A stretch of DNA of 64,000 bases from Endozoicomonas sp. ISHI1 (GCF_024606225.1 NZ_JAGRPU010000030.1:1-64000), one strand, 5' to 3'; shown: positions 9,255 to 18,845, counted from the first letter of the stretch. The notes: generated by a model not told the origin, from the letters alone. Program-made: numbers and translations.

Positions 9255-11195
9255 ATGGACTGCATAAATAACTATTCCTGCCTTGATGATCCAATCTCAT
9301 CAACACCCGATCAATCTCAATCAGAGACACCAGTTGCTACCACTATGGGTAGGGACGTCATTGTACGTGACAAGAATGAGTTTTCATTATTGCTCGATTT
9401 GCCCCCGGGAATACAATCCAAAATTTATAGATATTTGCGGGCTCATGATATTACCCAATTAACACGGACAAATTCATACATTAACAACACGCTCAAAAAT
9501 GATGATGCAATGGCAAGGGCATGGTTTTGCCGGTTTGCTTCATCACATCAGGAAAAAATGAAGACAGTCCTCACTGCAAAAAATAAAGATCAACTCCAGA
9601 AATGGTTGAATCGTTTCACAAAGGATGAGGCATTAGTCAAGTCAATCATGGACCGCCATGAGAGTATTCATTTTCCTGCTCTGTTCTTTTCCACTCTCAC
9701 CAAACTGATGTCTGAATGCAAAACATTTAAATTAGAGACGAAAGCCACCCTCCCCAATCATGGCATGATCAACTCAGCCACCTTCAGTGCCGATGGCCAA
9801 TATCTGGTGAGAGTCTGTGATAATAAAAGGGTAGAAATCTACGGTCAGGAGAGCGATGGATCATGGCAAGCAAAAGGTACTATCTCCCATGATAAGGAGG
9901 TCAAATCAGTCACCTTCAGTGCCAATAGCCACTATGTGGTAACCAATGGTATGGATGGCAAGGCGAAAATTTATGGCAAGAAGGACGAACGATCATGGGA
10001 AGAAAAAGCCACTATTTCACACAGACGCTGGGTTAAATCAGCCACCTTCAGCCCCGATAGCCGCCATGTGTTGACCCAAAGTAACGACGGCAAGGCGAAA
10101 ATCTATGGCAAGAAGGACGAACGATCATGGGAAGAAAAAGCCACTATTTCCCATGATGATCATGTCAATAACGCCAAATTCAGCCTGGATGGTCGCTATG
10201 TAGTAACCACCAGTCCAGATCACAGGGCGAAAATCTATGGCCAGATGGACTATGGGTCATGGGCAGAAAAAGCCATCATTCAACACGATGACATTCTCTA
10301 CAAAGCTACATTCAGCCCCAATAGCCGCTATGTGGTGACCGCCAGCCTGGATGGCAAAGCGAAAATCTATGGCAAGAAGAACGACGGGTCATGGCTAGAA
10401 GAAGCCATTATTTCCCATTTTGTCTCAGTCACCTTCAGCTCCGATAGTCGCCATATGTTGATCATCAGTGATGATGACAGGGTAAAAATCCATAGCCTGG
10501 ATGCAGATGGATCATGGGAAGAAAAAACCATCATTTCCCATAATGAAGAGATCGACTTAGCCAAATTCAGCCCCGATAGCTGCCATGTGGTGACCTACAG
10601 TAACGACGGCATGGCGAAAATCTATGGCAAGAAGGACGATGGATCATGGGAAGAAAAAATCATCATTTCCCATAATAGAAAGATTAACTCAGCCAAATTC
10701 AGCGCTGATAGCCGCCATTTATTGACCTACAGTAACGATGCCAAGGCGAACATCTATGGCAAGAAGGACGAACGATCATGGGAGGAAAAAGCCATCATTT
10801 CCCATAACGACAGAGTCTTCCATGCCACATTCAGCCCCGATAGCCGCCATGTGTTGACCTGCACTGAAGATAAAACGGTGAAAATCTATGGCCTGAAGAT
10901 CAATGGGTCATGGAAAGAAAAAGCCATCATCACCCATGGTAAGGGTATTGCGTTAGCAACCTTTAGCCTCGATGGCCGCCACATGGTCACTGCCAGTTTC
11001 GATGGAACGGCGAAAATTTATGGTCAGAACAGCGATGGATCATGGGAAGAAAAAGCCACTAGTTCCCATCCTGGAAATATCCATTCAGCGCACCTCAGTA
11101 ACGATGGCCATGTTTTGACTATTGGTGGTACGGCGAGGATCACCGAACTAAGATACTTCCCAGACTCTTTGGGAGTCTCATGTAACATTCTATAG
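9255..11195 (+). CDS. F-box + WD40-repeat protein, array copy 5 (altered C-terminus)
   Basis: At 646 residues this is the longest member, with about ten blades. Three blades contain the variant KKDERSWEEKA, so there was intragenic blade duplication. The F-box segment is LDLPPGIQSKIYRYLRAHDI. The C-terminus differs: after RITELR the frame runs into YFPDSLGVSCNIL because the usual stop and the start of the lipA vestige have been lost. In this copy the upstream leader contains an in-frame TAA when read as in copies 1-3, which is the best evidence that translation starts at this ATG. Confidence 0.83.
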   Translation: MDCINNYSCLDDPISSTPDQSQSETPVATTMGRDVIVRDKNEFSLLLDLPPGIQSKIYRYLRAHDITQLTRTNSYINNTLKNDDAMARAWFCRFASSHQEKMKTVLTAKNKDQLQKWLNRFTKDEALVKSIMDRHESIHFPALFFSTLTKLMSECKTFKLETKATLPNHGMINSATFSADGQYLVRVCDNKRVEIYGQESDGSWQAKGTISHDKEVKSVTFSANSHYVVTNGMDGKAKIYGKKDERSWEEKATISHRRWVKSATFSPDSRHVLTQSNDGKAKIYGKKDERSWEEKATISHDDHVNNAKFSLDGRYVVTTSPDHRAKIYGQMDYGSWAEKAIIQHDDILYKATFSPNSRYVVTASLDGKAKIYGKKNDGSWLEEAIISHFVSVTFSSDSRHMLIISDDDRVKIHSLDADGSWEEKTIISHNEEIDLAKFSPDSCHVVTYSNDGMAKIYGKKDDGSWEEKIIISHNRKINSAKFSADSRHLLTYSNDAKANIYGKKDERSWEEKAIISHNDRVFHATFSPDSRHVLTCTEDKTVKIYGLKINGSWKEKAIITHGKGIALATFSLDGRHMVTASFDGTAKIYGQNSDGSWEEKATSSHPGNIHSAHLSNDGHVLTIGGTARITELRYFPDSLGVSCNIL

Positions 11196-11272
11196 GTAAA
11201 TGGTTTTTGGTGGGCTACAGGTACTGACCCGAGGCAGGATAACGCAATCAATAACCCTGAGAGACATTCTGC
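11196..11272 (-). pseudogene. lipA 3'-end vestige after array copy 5
   Basis: Bases AAATGGTTTTTGGTGGGCTACAG, AGGATAACGCAATCAATAA and CCCTGAGAG correspond to lipA at about 13438-13502. The last ~150 bases of lipA, including its stop, are deleted here, and the deletion also removed the stop of copy 5. Confidence 0.8.
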
Positions 11273-11367
11273 ATGTGCTGAAAGACAGAAACCCGCTTTC
11301 TGGTTATTGATCATTTTCCCGAATCAACGTCCTGTTTTCCTGTTAGTTTCGCTGACATCAATGTTAT

Positions 11368-11391
11368 GAACTTTCATGCTACAACCGACTC
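11368..11391 (+). promoter_or_regulatory. Conserved upstream block of F-box/WD40 copy 6
   Basis: Block GAACTTTCATGCTACAAC, 92 bases before the ATG and nearly identical to that of copy 5, including the upstream TGACATCAATGTTAT. Confidence 0.4.
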
Positions 11392-11459
11392 CAAGCCGCA
11401 GAATCAATTTTCAATATCCTTGCCAACCAGGGAAAAGAACAACTTTTAAGAAACGAACT

Positions 11460-13265
11460 ATGGACTGCATAAATAACTATTCCTGCCTTGATGATCCACT
11501 CTCATCAACACCCGATCAATCTCAATCAGAGACACCAGTTGCTACCACTATGGGTAGGGACGTCATTGTACGTGACAAGAATGAGTTTTCATTATTGCTC
11601 GATTTGCCCCCGGGAATACAATCCAAAATTTATAGATATTTGCGGGCTCATGATATTACCCAATTAGCACAGACAAATTCATACATTAACAACACGCTCA
11701 AAAATGATGATTCAATGGCAAGGGCGTGGTTTCGCCGGTTTGCTTCATCACACCAGGCGCTAATAAAAACAATCGTCACTGCAAAAGATAAAGATGAACT
11801 CCAGAAATGGTTGAGACGTTTTACCAAGGATGAGGCATTAATCAAGTCAATCATGGATCGCCATGGGAGCATTCATTTTCCCGCTCTGTTCTTTTCCACC
11901 CTCACTAAACTGATGAATCAATGTAAAACATTTGCATTAGAGACAAAAGCCACCCTCCCCTCTTATGGTGAGACCGGCTCAGCCACTCTCAGTAATGATG
12001 GCCGCCATCTGGTGAGTGTCAGGAATTATAAAACGCTGGAAATCTATGGCCAGAAGAGCGATGGATCATGGGAAGCAAAAGGCACTTTTTCCCATTGTGG
12101 TCTCAGATCCGTCACCTTCAGTGCCGATGGCCACTATGTAGTGACAGCTGGTGTAGATGGCAAGGCGAAAATTTACGGCCAGAAAGACGAACGATCATGG
12201 GAAGAAAAAGCCACTATTTCCCATGATAACTTCCTCATATCAGCCATCTTCAGCGCAGATAGCCGCTATGTGATGAGCTGGAGTAAAGACGGCAAGGCGA
12301 AAATCTATGGCAAGAAAGACGATGGCTCATGGGAAGTAAAAGCCATCATTTCCCATAACGCCGGAGTCATTTCAGCCACCTTCAGTGCCGATAGTCGCTA
12401 TGTAATGACTGCCGGTGGCAGTGGAGACGGCAAGGTGAAAATCTATGGCAAGAAAGACGAACGATCATGGGAAGAAAAAGCCATTATTTCCCATAATGAC
12501 TTGGTCGCTTCAGCCTCCTTCAACACTGATGGCCGCTATGTGGTGACCGCCAGTGGAGATGGCGTGGTGAAAATTTATGGCCGGGAGGACGATGAGTCAT
12601 GGGCAGAAAAAGCCATCATTACCCACAGGCTTTTAGTAGTATCGGCCACCTTCAGTGTCGATGGCCGCTATGTGGTGACCGCCAGTTTTGATGGCAAAGC
12701 GAAAATCTATGGCAAGAACAACGATGGGTCATGGATAGAAAAAGCTATTATTTCTCATGACGGTTGTGTCAGGTCAGCCACCTTCAGCGCCGACGGTCGC
12801 CATGTGATGACGACCAGTAATGATCACAAGGTGAAAGTCTATGGCCTGAATGACGATGGATCATGGGAAGAAAAAGCTATCATTTCCCATAAAAAGGAGG
12901 TCAACTCAGCCACATTCAGCCCCGATAGCCACTATTTGCAGACCTCCAGTGATGATGACGAGACGAAAATCTATGGCCTGAAGGACGGTGGTTCATGGGA
13001 AGTAAAAGCCATCATTTCCCATGACGATATTGTCAACTCAGCCACATTCAGCCCCGATAGCCAACATGTGATCACCGCCGGTTACGATGGCACGGCGAAA
13101 ATTTATGGTCGGCAGAACGATGAAGCCTGGAAAGAAAAAGCCATCATTTCAGATCATGGTAAAATCGATTCAGTCACCTTCAGCATGGATGGCCATGTGT
13201 TGACCATCCAGACCATCCATAGCGTTAGTACGTTGAAAATCACTGAACTACAGATGAGTGACTGA
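11460..13265 (+). CDS. F-box + WD40-repeat protein, array copy 6 (adjacent to intact lipA)
   Basis: The protein has 601 residues: F-box segment LDLPPGIQSKIYRYLRAHDI near residues 45-95, linker to about 190, then nine blades (for example SHDNFLISAIFS, YVVTASGDGVVKIYG). It ends KITELQMSD. Its stop lies only 14 bases from the stop of lipA, which is transcribed towards it, so this copy occupies the position that all the lipA vestiges imply was ancestral. It shares its N-terminal 60 residues with copy 5 almost exactly. No signal peptide is seen; secretion by a contact-dependent system would be needed for a host role. Confidence 0.85.
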   Translation: MDCINNYSCLDDPLSSTPDQSQSETPVATTMGRDVIVRDKNEFSLLLDLPPGIQSKIYRYLRAHDITQLAQTNSYINNTLKNDDSMARAWFRRFASSHQALIKTIVTAKDKDELQKWLRRFTKDEALIKSIMDRHGSIHFPALFFSTLTKLMNQCKTFALETKATLPSYGETGSATLSNDGRHLVSVRNYKTLEIYGQKSDGSWEAKGTFSHCGLRSVTFSADGHYVVTAGVDGKAKIYGQKDERSWEEKATISHDNFLISAIFSADSRYVMSWSKDGKAKIYGKKDDGSWEVKAIISHNAGVISATFSADSRYVMTAGGSGDGKVKIYGKKDERSWEEKAIISHNDLVASASFNTDGRYVVTASGDGVVKIYGREDDESWAEKAIITHRLLVVSATFSVDGRYVVTASFDGKAKIYGKNNDGSWIEKAIISHDGCVRSATFSADGRHVMTTSNDHKVKVYGLNDDGSWEEKAIISHKKEVNSATFSPDSHYLQTSSDDDETKIYGLKDGGSWEVKAIISHDDIVNSATFSPDSQHVITAGYDGTAKIYGRQNDEAWKEKAIISDHGKIDSVTFSMDGHVLTIQTIHSVSTLKITELQMSD

Positions 13266-13279
13266 TGGCTTGCTGTCAC

Positions 13280-14299
13280 TCATTGGCTCAGACCCACATT
13301 ATTCTTCTGCAATACCTGCTCAGCACGATAACTTGAGCGCACCAGGGCACCGGCCACGACTTCAACAAAACCTCTTTCCAGGCCCCACTGACGATACTTC
13401 TCGAACTCTTCGGGCGTCACGTAACGTTCAATTGGCAAATGGTTTTTGGTGGGTTGCAGATACTGGCCCAGAGTCAGGATATCGCAATCAATGGCCCTGA
13501 GATCATTCATAGTCTCAATGATTTCGTCCTCGGTTTCACCCAGACCCAGCATCAGGCTGGTTTTGGTGAGTACGTCGGGTCGATATTTTTTGGAGTGAGC
13601 CAGAACATCGAGCGTCTGTTCATAGCTGGCACGCGGGTCACGAACAGGATGTGTCAGTCGTTTAACGGTTTCAACGTTCTGAGCGAAAACGGCAATACCG
13701 CTGTCAACCACAGTTTCTACATCTGCCAATACACCCAAAAAATCCGGTGTCAGCGCTTCAACGTCGGTTGCAGGATTAACTTCCTTCACACGTTTTACGA
13801 CGGCGGCATAATGACCGGCACCGCCATCTTCAAGGTCATCACGGTTAACAGAGGTCAGAACCAGGTATTTCAGGTTCATCAGTTTTACGCTGTTGGCCGT
13901 GTGGTCCGGCTCCTCCTTATCCAGCCAGCCTTTAGGGTTCCCGGTATTCACCGCACAGAAGCGACAGGCACGGGTGCAGACATCGCCCATCAGCATGATA
14001 GTGGCGGTACCGGAACTCCAGCACTCATTGATGTTGGGGCACATGGCCTCTTCACAAACGGTACTCAGTTTGTGCTCATGAACAGTCTCTTTGACTTCTT
14101 TGAACTTGCTGCCGTACCTGGGCTTGATTCTCAACCAATCCGGCTTGCGCATAAAAGGCTGAACCGCTTCATCGGAGCGATTGCTGGCCTTGATGCCATT
14201 CTTGATGGCGGTAATGCCTTTTTCATTGACAAATTTCTCGCCACTCTGAATGGTAACAGCCGGAATCTGGACGGTTGGAATCAGGTTGCTATCGGTCAT
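13280..14299 (-). CDS. lipA: Lipoyl synthase
   Basis: Radical-SAM enzyme that inserts two sulfur atoms into protein-bound octanoyl groups to make lipoate. The 339-residue protein has the auxiliary cluster motif [12 protein letters not shown] (Cx4Cx5C), the radical-SAM motif CTRACRFC (Cx3Cx2C), and the C-terminal RSSY that ligates the auxiliary cluster. It is the last gene of the minus-strand cluster, 77 bases after lipB. Its 3' end has been copied at least five times into the neighbouring F-box/WD40 array; this copy is the intact one. Confidence 0.97.
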   Translation of the reverse strand: MTDSNLIPTVQIPAVTIQSGEKFVNEKGITAIKNGIKASNRSDEAVQPFMRKPDWLRIKPRYGSKFKEVKETVHEHKLSTVCEEAMCPNINECWSSGTATIMLMGDVCTRACRFCAVNTGNPKGWLDKEEPDHTANSVKLMNLKYLVLTSVNRDDLEDGGAGHYAAVVKRVKEVNPATDVEALTPDFLGVLADVETVVDSGIAVFAQNVETVKRLTHPVRDPRASYEQTLDVLAHSKKYRPDVLTKTSLMLGLGETEDEIIETMNDLRAIDCDILTLGQYLQPTKNHLPIERYVTPEEFEKYRQWGLERGFVEVVAGALVRSSYRAEQVLQKNNVGLSQ

Positions 14300-14376
14300 A
14301 GAATCCCAGTTATGTCGATCAGTTGTACCGTTTGTGAACCCGTTCGTTCACTAACTTGAATTTGGAGACAGATTGT

Positions 14377-15042
14377 TCAGGCCTCTTGAGCCAGATCAAG
14401 CTCTGCTTCTTCCTTTAGTGTTTGCGCCTCATTATACCCAAGTTCCTCCATGAGACACTCAAGTAAGCGACTGCTCACTTCATCCCATTGTACAGGATTT
14501 TGAAACTCCCTGAGCTGGGCAACCTGTAAACCCTCATAACCGCAGGGGTTGATGCGGGTAAACGGCTCCAGATCCATATCCAGATTGATACTCAGTCCAT
14601 GATAACTTCTCATCTGCCTGAATCGCAGCCCCAGAGCCGCAATTTTGGCACCATCGATATAAACACCGGGGGCGTCAGGTCTGGCGCAGGATTCGACACC
14701 ATAGCTTGCAAGCACTTTGATGATGGCATTCTCAATAGCTGACACCACTTTTCTGGGACCACTGCCTGAGCGGCGAACATCCATCAGCAGATAGACCACC
14801 AGCTGACCCGGACCGTGATAAGTAACCTGACCTCCGCGATCCACCTGAACCACGGGAATATCTCCGGGTGCCAGAACATGCTCGGGTTTGCCTGCCTGCC
14901 CCTGAGTAAAGACAGGATCGTGCTCGACAAACCAGAACTCATCAACCGTCTGCTCATCTCTCTGTTCGGAAAATGCCTTCATAGCCTCGAACACGGGCTC
15001 GTAGGGCTGCCTGCCCAGATAGCGGATATTCAGCTTCATCAA
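14377..15042 (-). CDS. lipB: Lipoyl(octanoyl) transferase
   Basis: Transfers octanoate from acyl carrier protein to lipoyl domains, the step before LipA. The 221-residue protein shows the LipB signatures [15 protein letters not shown], the lysine motif [10 protein letters not shown] and the catalytic cysteine motif NPCGYEG. Its start overlaps the end of the DUF493 gene by four bases, which indicates translational coupling within the cluster. Confidence 0.96.
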   Translation of the reverse strand: MMKLNIRYLGRQPYEPVFEAMKAFSEQRDEQTVDEFWFVEHDPVFTQGQAGKPEHVLAPGDIPVVQVDRGGQVTYHGPGQLVVYLLMDVRRSGSGPRKVVSAIENAIIKVLASYGVESCARPDAPGVYIDGAKIAALGLRFRQMRSYHGLSINLDMDLEPFTRINPCGYEGLQVAQLREFQNPVQWDEVSSRLLECLMEELGYNEAQTLKEEAELDLAQEA

Positions 15043-15305
15043 AGTACCATTTGCACCCGGCCAGTAGCTTTAAGGTCTTCGAAGATCGCTTTCAGCTGAG
15101 ACTCTCCGGTGGCGAGAATAGTCACCATGACAGAAGTATACTTGCCGGTACGGCTCTCTTTCAGCCGGAAGTTGCCATCGTAATCCGGAGCATGCTGCTT
15201 AACGATAGCGCAGACAGCTTCCTGAAAATCCGGAGCAGCATTACCCACGATACGGATTTCGTAATCGCAGGGAAATTCAATTTTTAGCGCTTCTTGATCG
15301 GTCAT
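15039..15305 (-). CDS. DUF493 (YbeD-like) protein
   Basis: A small 88-residue protein of the YbeD/DUF493 family, with an ACT-like ferredoxin fold and no proven biochemical role. Recognised by [15 protein letters not shown] near the N-terminus, the ending ATGRVQMVL, and its standard place between dacA and lipB. It overlaps the start of lipB by four bases, so the two are probably translated together. Confidence 0.9.
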   Translation of the reverse strand: MTDQEALKIEFPCDYEIRIVGNAAPDFQEAVCAIVKQHAPDYDGNFRLKESRTGKYTSVMVTILATGESQLKAIFEDLKATGRVQMVL

Positions 15306-15394
15306 TTTTTACACTGTTGATAAATGAAATACCTTCAGACTCATCAAGCCTGAAGATATTAGTATTTCACTCACTGGACACTGCCACTGAACGC

Positions 15395-16612
15395 TCAGGA
15401 CAACCCCCTGAAGAACAGCACGATACTGTCCCAGAGACGCTTGAAGAAACCACCACGCTCTATCGCAGTTTCTGCTCTGAGAGGGACTTCTTTGACGATC
15501 TCATCATCGATAGTCACTTTCAGTGTACCCAGCTGCTGGCCAGCTTCGACTGGCGCTTCAATAATGGGATCAATATCCATGGTCGCTTTCAGTTTCTTAC
15601 CGGTATGCCTGGGAACTGTGACAATCAAGTCCTTATCGATGGCAATGTCTACCTGATCCTGTGTCCCCTTCCAGACCGGGACAGTTTCAAGCGTTACGCC
15701 ACCTTTTTTGACATCCACATTTTCGAAGAAACGGAAGCCATAGGTCAGTAGTTTCTGTGCCTCAGCAGCACGCTGTTTCTCTCCATTGGCACCCAGGATA
15801 ACAGTAATCAGACGACGTCCATCGCGTTTTGCAGTAGCCGCCAGACCATATCCACTGGCTTCAATATGGCCTGTTTTTAAACCGTCCACATTGGGGTTAC
15901 TCCATAAAAGACGGTTTCTGTTTGCCTGACGACGCAATGGCTTGCCGGTTTTCTTGTTGGTACCGTATTGGTAATACTTCTGAGCATAAAGCTCATAATA
16001 CTCCGGGTAATCTTTGACAATGTGACGAGACAGTATCGCAAGATCCCTCGCAGTGGAATAGTGATCAGACGCAGGCCAGCCGGATGCATTCATAAAATGG
16101 GAGTTAATCATCCCCAGTCGTTTGGCCGTATTGTTCATAAGCTGGACAAAGGCGTCTTCACTGCCGGCAATGTGCTCAGCTATCGCGACACTGGCATCAT
16201 TACCGGAGACAATAATGATACCTTTTAACAGTTCCTGCACCGGAACCCGCTCACCCACCTCTACAAACATGGTCGAGCCGCCCATTTTCCAGGCTTTTTC
16301 GCTGATCAGAACCTCATCATCGCGATGAATATTGCCAGCAGCCAGCTCAACCTCGGCGATGTAAGCGGTCATCATTTTGGTCAGGCTGGCGGGGTGAGAG
16401 GTGTCATCCGCATTATCGGAGGCCAGAATTTCTCCACTGTCAGCATCCATCAATACAAAACTGTTAGCAGCGATCTTGGGTGCAGCAGGAATCAGGGCAG
16501 CAGCCTGAGCCCGAACGGTTCCGGTCGCCAGAATAAACACCATGAACACCCATCCAGCTACACTTTTCAATCGCTCATGGCTGGCCCGGACAGGATTTAA
16601 TCGTTTGATCAT
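15395..16612 (-). CDS. dacA: D-alanyl-D-alanine carboxypeptidase (PBP5/6 type)
   Basis: A periplasmic serine carboxypeptidase that trims the terminal D-Ala of peptidoglycan pentapeptides. The 405-residue precursor has an N-terminal signal segment, the SxxK motif in SLTKMM, the SxN motif in SGNDAS and the KTG motif in LKTGH. A C-terminal beta-rich domain is followed by an amphipathic helix (GGFFKRLWDSIVLFFRGL) that anchors such proteins to the membrane face. A good sigma-70 promoter lies just upstream, so dacA can be expressed apart from rlpA. Confidence 0.95.
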   Translation of the reverse strand: MIKRLNPVRASHERLKSVAGWVFMVFILATGTVRAQAAALIPAAPKIAANSFVLMDADSGEILASDNADDTSHPASLTKMMTAYIAEVELAAGNIHRDDEVLISEKAWKMGGSTMFVEVGERVPVQELLKGIIIVSGNDASVAIAEHIAGSEDAFVQLMNNTAKRLGMINSHFMNASGWPASDHYSTARDLAILSRHIVKDYPEYYELYAQKYYQYGTNKKTGKPLRRQANRNRLLWSNPNVDGLKTGHIEASGYGLAATAKRDGRRLITVILGANGEKQRAAEAQKLLTYGFRFFENVDVKKGGVTLETVPVWKGTQDQVDIAIDKDLIVTVPRHTGKKLKATMDIDPIIEAPVEAGQQLGTLKVTIDDEIVKEVPLRAETAIERGGFFKRLWDSIVLFFRGLS

Positions 16613-16648
16613 TATAGAAATTAGCTCTGAAATTCACTGTTGTCGGCC

Positions 16649-16677
16649 ATTATAATGTTACCGACTAATGAGTTTAA
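16649..16677 (-). promoter_or_regulatory. Sigma-70 promoter of dacA
   Basis: On the minus strand TTAAAC (16677-16672) and a perfect TATAAT (16654-16649) are separated by 17 bases. The -10 box ends 37 bases before the dacA ATG. This promoter would drive dacA, the DUF493 gene, lipB and possibly lipA. Confidence 0.65.
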
Positions 16678-16784
16678 GGGAAGCATTGAAAATAGAATGT
16701 AATGTGTTCATGGTCTGCTCAGTTAAAGTCTACCAGCCCCCTGTTGGAACATAGGCCTGACCGACTAAAAAAACCTGACTCAGA

Positions 16785-17609
16785 CTACTCCCTGATGGCC
16801 TCAGATGCATCTTCGTAAATCAGGTATGGCACGTCAAAATCACCTTCATCGAGCTTATCAAGGAGTTCCTCCAGATGCTCGATCGTTTGAATCGGTCCAA
16901 TCCTGACACGGTAAAAGGGATCAGGCTCCTCATCCCCTTTCACCACCTTGATATCACTGCCTATGGTTTCAGCCACCTGCCGACGCAATACCTGTGCGTA
17001 GTGGTAATTTTTTAGCGCTGCCAGTTGCACAAAGAGCAGTTGATTATTATCACCCCCATTAGCTGCTTCAGTGCTTTTAGCGGCAGCAAGGGATCTCACA
17101 TCTATCCCCTCTATCAGCACATCAGTCACTCCCTTTTTCGCGAACCCCAGCTTGACGGCAGCGGCATAGGAGAGATCAATAACCCGATCACCATGGAAAG
17201 GCCCACGATCATTGACCCGAAGTACAACCGACTTGCCATTGTGACTGTTGGTGACCTTGACATAGGAAGGCAGAGGCAAAGTCTTGTGCGCCGCAGTCAT
17301 ACCATAAAGATCGTAAATTTCACCGTTAGCCGTCTGCTTGCCATGAAACTTGGAGCCATACCATGAGGCCTTGCCTTTTTCCTGATAGCCTTTGGCACTC
17401 TTCATGGGGGTATAGGTCACATCATTGAGTTCATAGGGAGAATCCTTGAACTGACCATCATGGGTGACAGGAATGGCATCAGGGATCTGGCTGACATCCC
17501 TTTTCTCTGTGGGAGGCCCGTCCTCAACAGTCACACAACCACTTAACAGAAGAAAGGTCAGTCCCAGAAGGCTTCCTGCTATAGATCTTGCTCTGATTAT
17601 CAATTTCAT
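16785..17609 (-). CDS. rlpA: Septal ring lytic transglycosylase / rare lipoprotein A
   Basis: An outer-membrane lipoprotein of 274 residues. It has a signal peptide ending in the lipobox LLSGC, a double-psi beta-barrel domain (KASWYGSKFHGKQTANGE, then VNDRGPFHGDRVIDLS), and a C-terminal SPOR domain (about residues 195-270) that binds denuded glycan strands. In Pseudomonas RlpA cleaves such strands at the septum. It lies between mltB and dacA as usual, but a terminator separates it from mltB. Confidence 0.93.
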   Translation of the reverse strand: MKLIIRARSIAGSLLGLTFLLLSGCVTVEDGPPTEKRDVSQIPDAIPVTHDGQFKDSPYELNDVTYTPMKSAKGYQEKGKASWYGSKFHGKQTANGEIYDLYGMTAAHKTLPLPSYVKVTNSHNGKSVVLRVNDRGPFHGDRVIDLSYAAAVKLGFAKKGVTDVLIEGIDVRSLAAAKSTEAANGGDNNQLLFVQLAALKNYHYAQVLRRQVAETIGSDIKVVKGDEEPDPFYRVRIGPIQTIEHLEELLDKLDEGDFDVPYLIYEDASEAIRE

Positions 17610-17671
17610 AGGATATGGCGCTTTAACGTTATTCTGCCTTAGGCTACAGAGCCTGAACGAATATCTGTGAC

Positions 17672-17714
17672 AAAAAAAAAGAAAACCGCTTTTACGCCCG
17701 AAGCATAAAAACGG
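17672..17714 (-). terminator. Rho-independent terminator after mltB
   Basis: On the minus strand an imperfect hairpin (ACCGTTTTTA pairing with TAAAAGCGGT, loop about 10 bases) is followed by TTTTC and nine T. It lies 31 bases after the mltB stop and before rlpA, so it should end mltB transcripts. Confidence 0.7.
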
Positions 17715-17744
17715 TGCCTTTGTTCATGAACCAGAAGGCTCAGA

Positions 17745-18845
17745 CTATTTAGATTGCTTTCCGGCTAATGTCCTTCCAGACTTTGACACTGATGTTGTAT
17801 AGCCGGTTTTTACATCCCTCGCTAGCTGATAAACGGCCATTGCATAAAGTTTGCTGCGGTTGTACGTCGTAATGACATAGAAATTATGCATCCCCAGCCA
17901 GTACTCCGGCCCCTTTTCACCTTCAAGCTTGATGGCAGCTGCCTTGGCAGTGTCTGGTACAGGGGCCTCTGGACGCCAGCCAGAACCTTCCAGCTGCTTC
18001 AGGGTTTTTTTCGGCCTGACGGAGTCAGACACCGCTTTCTCATATTGGCTTCCAGTAACCTTCGCCTTGCTGGCAATAGGCTTGCCGGCTCTCCAGCCAT
18101 TTTCGCGGAGATAATTGGCAACGCTGGCGATAGCATCTTCTTCCTGCTTCCAGATATTTGACTGACCATCACCGGTATAATCTACCGCGTAAGCCCTGTA
18201 ACTTGAGGGCATAAACTGGGGTATACCCATGGCGCCAGCATAAGAGCCGGTCAGATCTGAAGCATCCAGTTCCTGCTCGCGGGTCAGAATAAGAAATTCT
18301 TTCAGCTGCTGGGTGAAAAACTTGCTGCGCGGAGGATAATCGAAGCTCAGAGTAGACAGCGCATCGAGAACCTTAAAGCCACCGGTCTGGCGACCATAGT
18401 AAGTTTCAACGCCGATAATGGCCACAATCACATCCGCAGGGACACCATACTCCTTTTCAACTTTGGAGAGCGTTTTCTGGTGCGCCTCCCAGAAGGTCAC
18501 GCCAAGGTCTACTCGCTCCGGGGTCATAAAAATCTTTCGGTAGTCCTTCCACTCCAGACGCTTCTCAGCTGGCCTGCTGATTAACTCAAGTACTCTGTCA
18601 GACTTGTTAGCCTTACCCAGAATGTCCTGCAGCTCCTTGCGAGAAAACTGTTCGTTCTTGACCAAGTCATCAATAAACGCCTTTACTTCTGGTTGAAGCG
18701 CATAATCAGGCTTATCATCGACTGCCTTTTTAGAATCAGCAGCCATTGCCGGTGCCGCTAAAAGACAACCACTGAACAATACACCTGCAACCATGAGTCG
18801 AAATGGCGGCAGTCCTAAAAATTCTTTTACCCTTCTTAAGGCCAT
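17745..18845 (-). CDS. mltB: Membrane-bound lytic murein transglycosylase B
   Basis: Cleaves the glycan strands of peptidoglycan to 1,6-anhydro products. The 366-residue protein has a signal segment (PFRLMVAGVLFSGCLLAAPAMA); FSGC could be a lipobox but is not ideal. The catalytic glutamate is in IGVETYYGRQTG, followed by GAMGIPQFMPSSY and YTGDGQSNIW, all diagnostic of the MltB/SltB1 family. A decayed transposase-like remnant separates it from rodA, so its promoter must lie in the 18846-18923 stretch or within that remnant. Confidence 0.94.
   Translation of the reverse strand: MALRRVKEFLGLPPFRLMVAGVLFSGCLLAAPAMAADSKKAVDDKPDYALQPEVKAFIDDLVKNEQFSRKELQDILGKANKSDRVLELISRPAEKRLEWKDYRKIFMTPERVDLGVTFWEAHQKTLSKVEKEYGVPADVIVAIIGVETYYGRQTGGFKVLDALSTLSFDYPPRSKFFTQQLKEFLILTREQELDASDLTGSYAGAMGIPQFMPSSYRAYAVDYTGDGQSNIWKQEEDAIASVANYLRENGWRAGKPIASKAKVTGSQYEKAVSDSVRPKKTLKQLEGSGWRPEAPVPDTAKAAAIKLEGEKGPEYWLGMHNFYVITTYNRSKLYAMAVYQLARDVKTGYTTSVSKSGRTLAGKQSK

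Noticed and set aside
1100-13200. Regular ~125-base repeats considered as satellite DNA
   Set aside because: They are in-frame WD40 blade repeats inside intact genes.
13439-14359. Long plus-strand open frame of 306 codons opposite lipA
   Set aside because: It is the antisense shadow of the intact lipA gene, which has all its catalytic motifs.
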